Part shown: one piece after another, positions 60,553-64,000 of the stretch
Numbering within the stretch: the first letter of the stretch is position 1
How the letters are laid out: each line of letters starts with the position of its first letter
Source of the DNA: Paraglaciecola mesophila
GTDB lineage: Bacteria > Pseudomonadota > Gammaproteobacteria > Enterobacterales > Alteromonadaceae
Direction of reading: 5' to 3'
Length of the DNA: 64,000 nt
Assembly (NCBI RefSeq): GCF_009906955.1
Contig: NZ_CP047656.1
Span: forward strand, 2,311,501-2,375,500
The notes under the pieces: model-generated
The model's database searches: none
What the model saw: only the letters and a program-made list of their open reading frames with translations
What the model was told of the DNA's origin: nothing
Program-made: the position numbers and the translations under genes

Positions 60553-61728
60553 TTACTCAGCCAGATCTACATCCACCCATACCAATCGATGATCAGATGA
60601 TGCCTGACGGTCTTTTATCAATCGATGTAAAGGATCTTGAGGTATCGGCCAAAATACGCCACTGGCACTCACCTCGCCTAACGTTTTACTAGGTAGAACA
60701 TAGTCAGCACGCATTCGCCAGAAAGCCGTATGACATGCCCCCTGAGGGTTATTAGGACTGTGCAAGGCCCCACCTTCACTATACGGTATGTTATTACTGT
60801 TCACCTTTGTATTATTGAGTAGTGCACCAATACCTTCTTTGTTTCCATCACCTTCTTCTGCGGAAGCGTTTAGGTCACCTAAAATCACGAATTTATCGCT
60901 ATTAATTCCACCTTTTTGGTCTTTATCATCGTAAATATATTCAGCCATATTGCCTGGAGAGACGTAATCGTTCCAAAAGCGGATCTCATCATGATTACGT
61001 TTACCGTTACGGTTTTCGGGCCCATCAAATACGGGAGGTGTCGGGTGACTAGCCAATACATGGAGTATTTTGTCATCTATCATAATTGGTACATCCCAGT
61101 GAGATTTAGATGATAACCTAAAGACAGCTTTTGCCTCAGGTGAGTACCAATCTGAGCCGCCTTCGGCTTTCACGCTGTCTAGCAACCCATTTGGCATGTC
61201 TTTCCACAAGAAGTGCTGAAAGGTACGAATTTTATCTAGCTCTATAGGATATCTGCTCAACAAGAGCATGCCGTACTGCCCTGGATATAACCCAAAGCCA
61301 AATGCATCACCACCGAGATCTGAGCTAACTCCGTTATTGTTTAAATCTACGCCTGAAGCAACGCCCGTGTTCACAGGTGCAGTATAGAAGTACGGGTAAT
61401 CGATCGGCTTTTCTCCCTGCTGAGAAATAGCTAAATAATGATTTAAAAATGGATGTACGCCGTTACTCGCCTCCGCAGTGTAATCAAACTCATTGAGCAA
61501 AATAATGTCTGGCTTTATGCGCTGAATAATTTCCGCTATATTCCGGATCTGCTGATTATCACCCGCTTTCAAGTTTTCAAATAGCTCATCTCCAGTTGGA
61601 GCAGCGCCTCTGGGTAAGTAATTACTTGCTTCCATACTTACGTTAAAGGTCGCGAACCGCACTGTTTTCGCCTCTCCCACAAAACAAACTCCTGCAAGTA
61701 ATATCAATAAACCAACAACTTTATACAT
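60553..61728 (-). CDS. Exported endonuclease/exonuclease/phosphatase (EEP) family protein
   Basis: The start at 61728 (MYKVVGLLI) has AAGGA upstream and avoids the receptor terminator; an upstream start would lie inside that hairpin. The 391-residue product has a signal peptide (to about residue 20, GEAK). The EEP fold is clear: VRFATFNVSME, LLNEFDYT, ILGDLNASAEEGDG and ASSDHRLVWVDV give the N, E, D/N and DH catalytic residues. It may act as an extracellular nuclease or phosphodiesterase/phosphatase. It is directly downstream of the TonB-dependent receptor. Confidence 0.85.
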   Translation of the reverse strand: MYKVVGLLILLAGVCFVGEAKTVRFATFNVSMEASNYLPRGAAPTGDELFENLKAGDNQQIRNIAEIIQRIKPDIILLNEFDYTAEASNGVHPFLNHYLAISQQGEKPIDYPYFYTAPVNTGVASGVDLNNNGVSSDLGGDAFGFGLYPGQYGMLLLSRYPIELDKIRTFQHFLWKDMPNGLLDSVKAEGGSDWYSPEAKAVFRLSSKSHWDVPIMIDDKILHVLASHPTPPVFDGPENRNGKRNHDEIRFWNDYVSPGNMAEYIYDDKDQKGGINSDKFVILGDLNASAEEGDGNKEGIGALLNNTKVNSNNIPYSEGGALHSPNNPQGACHTAFWRMRADYVLPSKTLGEVSASGVFWPIPQDPLHRLIKDRQASSDHRLVWVDVDLAE

Positions 61729-61750
61729 TTCTACATCCTTAACACCAATA

Positions 61751-61777
61751 AAAAAGCCGGCTAAGAGCCGGCTTTTT
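61751..61777. terminator. Terminator between the receptor and EEP genes
   Basis: An 11-bp perfect stem AAAAAGCCGGC/GCCGGCTTTTT (61751-61761 and 61767-61777) with a 5-base loop and T-runs on both strands. It ends the receptor transcript, so the EEP gene probably needs read-through or its own promoter. Confidence 0.85.
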
Positions 61778-61795
61778 AGCATAATCATTTAATGA

Positions 61796-64000
61796 TTAAA
61801 ATCTGTAGTTAACACCAATACGCATTTCCCACAAAGATGCATCACCTTGACGACGCTCAGGCGAAGTATTGCCGATTTGAGCTGTGTTGAATGAAACCTC
61901 TTCCAAGATACCCCAGTCATCATTCAGGAAGTTAGTGAAGTTATCTATGGTTAAGCTAACTGTTGCAGAATGACCGTCAGCAAATGCTGGGATTTCTTGT
62001 CTAACAGCAAGATCAACTTTCGTCCACCAATCACTTTCTTCTTCGTTACGATCAACTCCAATCGGTAATGGAGCGCTCGTAAGTCCGTCATTGTTATCTA
62101 AGAAAGGTGTGAAACCGAAAATGCTGTTTCCATCTGTACGAACATAGCTATATGGGCGACCCGATTGAGTTAGGGCATACATATTAAAGCTGGTTTTTAA
62201 ACCCGAAATTAACTCGACAGAGTAACTTAGGTTAGCAGTAAAACGGTGCTCAATATTCCAATCTGACAATGAAGATACGTCTTCATTCGGATTGGTAAAC
62301 GCTCTGTATTGATAATTAGAAAATGCAACTGAGCTAGTCATAGGTTGTACGTCTTCTGCGTGGCTATAAGAATAACCCGTTACCAAACGTAAACCATTAT
62401 CCCAAGACTTTTCTAACGTACCCGTCAATGAATATGAAGTAGAAACTTCATCAGAATTGGTTAACTCAAGTGAGCCATAACCGTTTCTGTCGTAATCAAT
62501 ATAACCTTCATCGGTAAACCCAACCTCTTCGATGCCAATATATTTGATCATCGCTTGGTCTTGCGTAAACGACACTAATAAGTCTGCGTTTAAAATGTAA
62601 TCAGAGTCTGTAACGTGCGTAATACCCGCGGATACTTTCCACTCACTTGGCATTTTAAAATCTGGATCTAAGTTATTCGATTCAAAATTACCAGCGGCGC
62701 CACTGTCCAACAAGTCGTCAAGTTCAGAAGGAACACCATAGCCTGGACCAACTGGTGCGCCATCTTCAACATTTACCCAGACAACATCATCGTCGAATAA
62801 ACTGCGCGAGCCGTCGTCATAACCAAAATCACCGCCGTCTACTTCACCGCCAGTTACGTTAGTATTCTGGTAATTATTGGTCATCCAAACATTCGGGTTA
62901 CCGCCAGAGAAAAGACCAACACCACCACGGATTTCAGTACTGTCACTTAGGGTATAGTTCAAACCAATACGCGGTTGAAGCAAGCTTACACCGTCCAAGT
63001 TAGCAGTATTGCTGTACCCGTTGCCGGCAAGAAAGTCTGCATTCTCTACAGGTCTATCAGATGTTGTGATCCAGTCATAACGTAGTCCCGCTACAACTTT
63101 TAAGTCATCAGTTAAATAGAAGTCATCTTGGATGTAAGTGCTGTGAGATGTGTAGCCCCACTCAGCAGCTCGGTCATTAATATCACCTGAATAGGCATGA
63201 CCATATTCAACATCACTTGCGATACCATTTTCAAAGTCAGCAATGCTGCCAAAAGAAAGCGACGTTTCAGCATGTTGAACGAATATATTAAAGATATCTA
63301 GGTCATCACTCTCGTAACCAAACGTAAGAGTATGTCCATTATCGAAGTAATAATTACCACGGAACATCAAGCTAAGTGCTTCCCAGTTCAAGTCGTTCAC
63401 TTGACGGCTATCATCTGAACCTAAGTAAACTGTGACATCATCTAAAAAGAGTTTTACCTCACCAAAGTCGTTGCCACCAAGAGTGCCATCACCTGTAAGT
63501 GAGTTTTGGCGATTATCTAGATCTGTGTAAGAAACTCGCACCTCGGTAGAGAATTTATCACTCCAGTCAGAATACAATACACCTGAATAAGAAGTAAGTT
63601 CTGCACCGCGTTCGTACAAATGACTAGATAACTCAAACTCATCAGAATCGCCGTCAGATTCAGCAAAATTGTTGCCATCATTCCAGTTGTACGTGAAAGA
63701 CGCACGATGTTGCTCGTTTATGTTCCAGTCCAATTTGACAAGTAGTTTTTCATCTTCATTAGCAAGGCTTGAAGGAACAGTGCCTGGGTCAAACTGATAT
63801 AAATCATTAGAAATACGGATAATGTCATCTAATTGGGTTTGCGTAAGAGCAACTTCATTGATTGCACCAGAACCGGCAACACCACGATCAAACAGGTTTG
63901 CACCTTCTAGTTTTTCATAAGCAGCAAAGATAAATAACTTATCTTTAATCAGTGGGGCACCAACACTAAAGCCATAACGCTTTTCTGTGTAGTCACCGAT
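61796..64000 (-). CDS. TonB-dependent receptor, C-terminal 734 residues (cut by window edge)
   Basis: An open frame runs from the window edge through 61796 and ends in a typical outer-membrane C-terminus (WEMRIGVNYRF, terminal phenylalanine). The visible part is the beta-barrel with many aromatic-ended strands, such as RFTANLSYSVELISGL and HSATVSLTIDNFTNFLN. The sequence style, without a plug in view, resembles the large OmpA/Oar-like receptors common in Alteromonadales. The ligand is unknown; the adjacent exported EEP enzyme suggests that phosphate-containing or nucleotide material may be handled. Confidence 0.85.
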   Translation of the reverse strand: MGDYTEKRYGFSVGAPLIKDKLFIFAAYEKLEGANLFDRGVAGSGAINEVALTQTQLDDIIRISNDLYQFDPGTVPSSLANEDEKLLVKLDWNINEQHRASFTYNWNDGNNFAESDGDSDEFELSSHLYERGAELTSYSGVLYSDWSDKFSTEVRVSYTDLDNRQNSLTGDGTLGGNDFGEVKLFLDDVTVYLGSDDSRQVNDLNWEALSLMFRGNYYFDNGHTLTFGYESDDLDIFNIFVQHAETSLSFGSIADFENGIASDVEYGHAYSGDINDRAAEWGYTSHSTYIQDDFYLTDDLKVVAGLRYDWITTSDRPVENADFLAGNGYSNTANLDGVSLLQPRIGLNYTLSDSTEIRGGVGLFSGGNPNVWMTNNYQNTNVTGGEVDGGDFGYDDGSRSLFDDDVVWVNVEDGAPVGPGYGVPSELDDLLDSGAAGNFESNNLDPDFKMPSEWKVSAGITHVTDSDYILNADLLVSFTQDQAMIKYIGIEEVGFTDEGYIDYDRNGYGSLELTNSDEVSTSYSLTGTLEKSWDNGLRLVTGYSYSHAEDVQPMTSSVAFSNYQYRAFTNPNEDVSSLSDWNIEHRFTANLSYSVELISGLKTSFNMYALTQSGRPYSYVRTDGNSIFGFTPFLDNNDGLTSAPLPIGVDRNEEESDWWTKVDLAVRQEIPAFADGHSATVSLTIDNFTNFLNDDWGILEEVSFNTAQIGNTSPERRQGDASLWEMRIGVNYRF

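Overview
The window reads as core chromosome of a marine gammaproteobacterium of the order Alteromonadales. A Glaciecola/Paraglaciecola-like genus is my guess from protein flavour and gene order; no 16S gene is present to confirm it. GC content is moderate, nearly every gene is a recognisable housekeeping or envelope gene, and I see no insertion sequence with a transposase, prophage, CRISPR array or obvious genomic island.

Positions 1-16700 hold one long minus-strand information-processing cluster. In transcription order it is tRNA-Trp, secE, nusG | rplK, rplA, rplJ, rplL, rpoB, rpoC | rpsL, rpsG, fusA, tuf (tuf is cut by the window edge). Its control elements are readable: a TATAAT promoter before the tRNA, tandem terminators after nusG, a TTGCGA/TATAAT promoter before rplK, a conserved L10-type RNA leader before rplJ, an attenuator hairpin between rplL and rpoB, and a perfect TTGACA promoter before rpsL that is packed into the rpoC terminator.

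Positions 16700-31200 are a mixed set of single genes: an ABC exporter, an RraA-like protein, an exported methyltransferase-fold protein, a PilZ protein, DbpA helicase, a crotonase-fold protein, two solute-binding-like proteins behind pyrC, a two-domain ornithine-lipid synthase of OlsF type, YjdM/PhnA, a DinB-like protein, an outer-membrane lipocalin, a GbsR/MarR-type regulator and a secreted DNA/RNA endonuclease. A 279-bp element with terminal inverted repeats, resembling a MITE, lies at 31190-31468.

Positions 31660-44500 hold the conserved envelope and nitrogen-PTS region. On the minus strand are yrbG, kdsD, kdsC, lptC, lptA, lptB, rpoN, hpf, ptsN, rapZ and ptsO. Divergent from these on the plus strand are mlaF, mlaE, mlaD, mlaC, mlaB, ibaG and murA. 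Together they cover Kdo synthesis, LPS export, phospholipid retrograde transport and the first step of peptidoglycan precursor synthesis.

Positions 44570-64000 carry periplasmic proteases degS and degQ, zapG and zapE, a YebC/YeeN-like protein, an exported nucleosidase, folE, a 58-codon small gene, hemJ, a ClC channel, a DUF6776-like protein, erpA, an exported EF-hand protein, DUF2937 and DUF2726 proteins, mdh and argR divergently arranged, an exported endonuclease/exonuclease/phosphatase protein and a large TonB-dependent receptor cut by the window end. I found no clearly new multi-gene system. The best leads are regulatory overlaps, the repeat element and several exported enzymes in unusual compartments.
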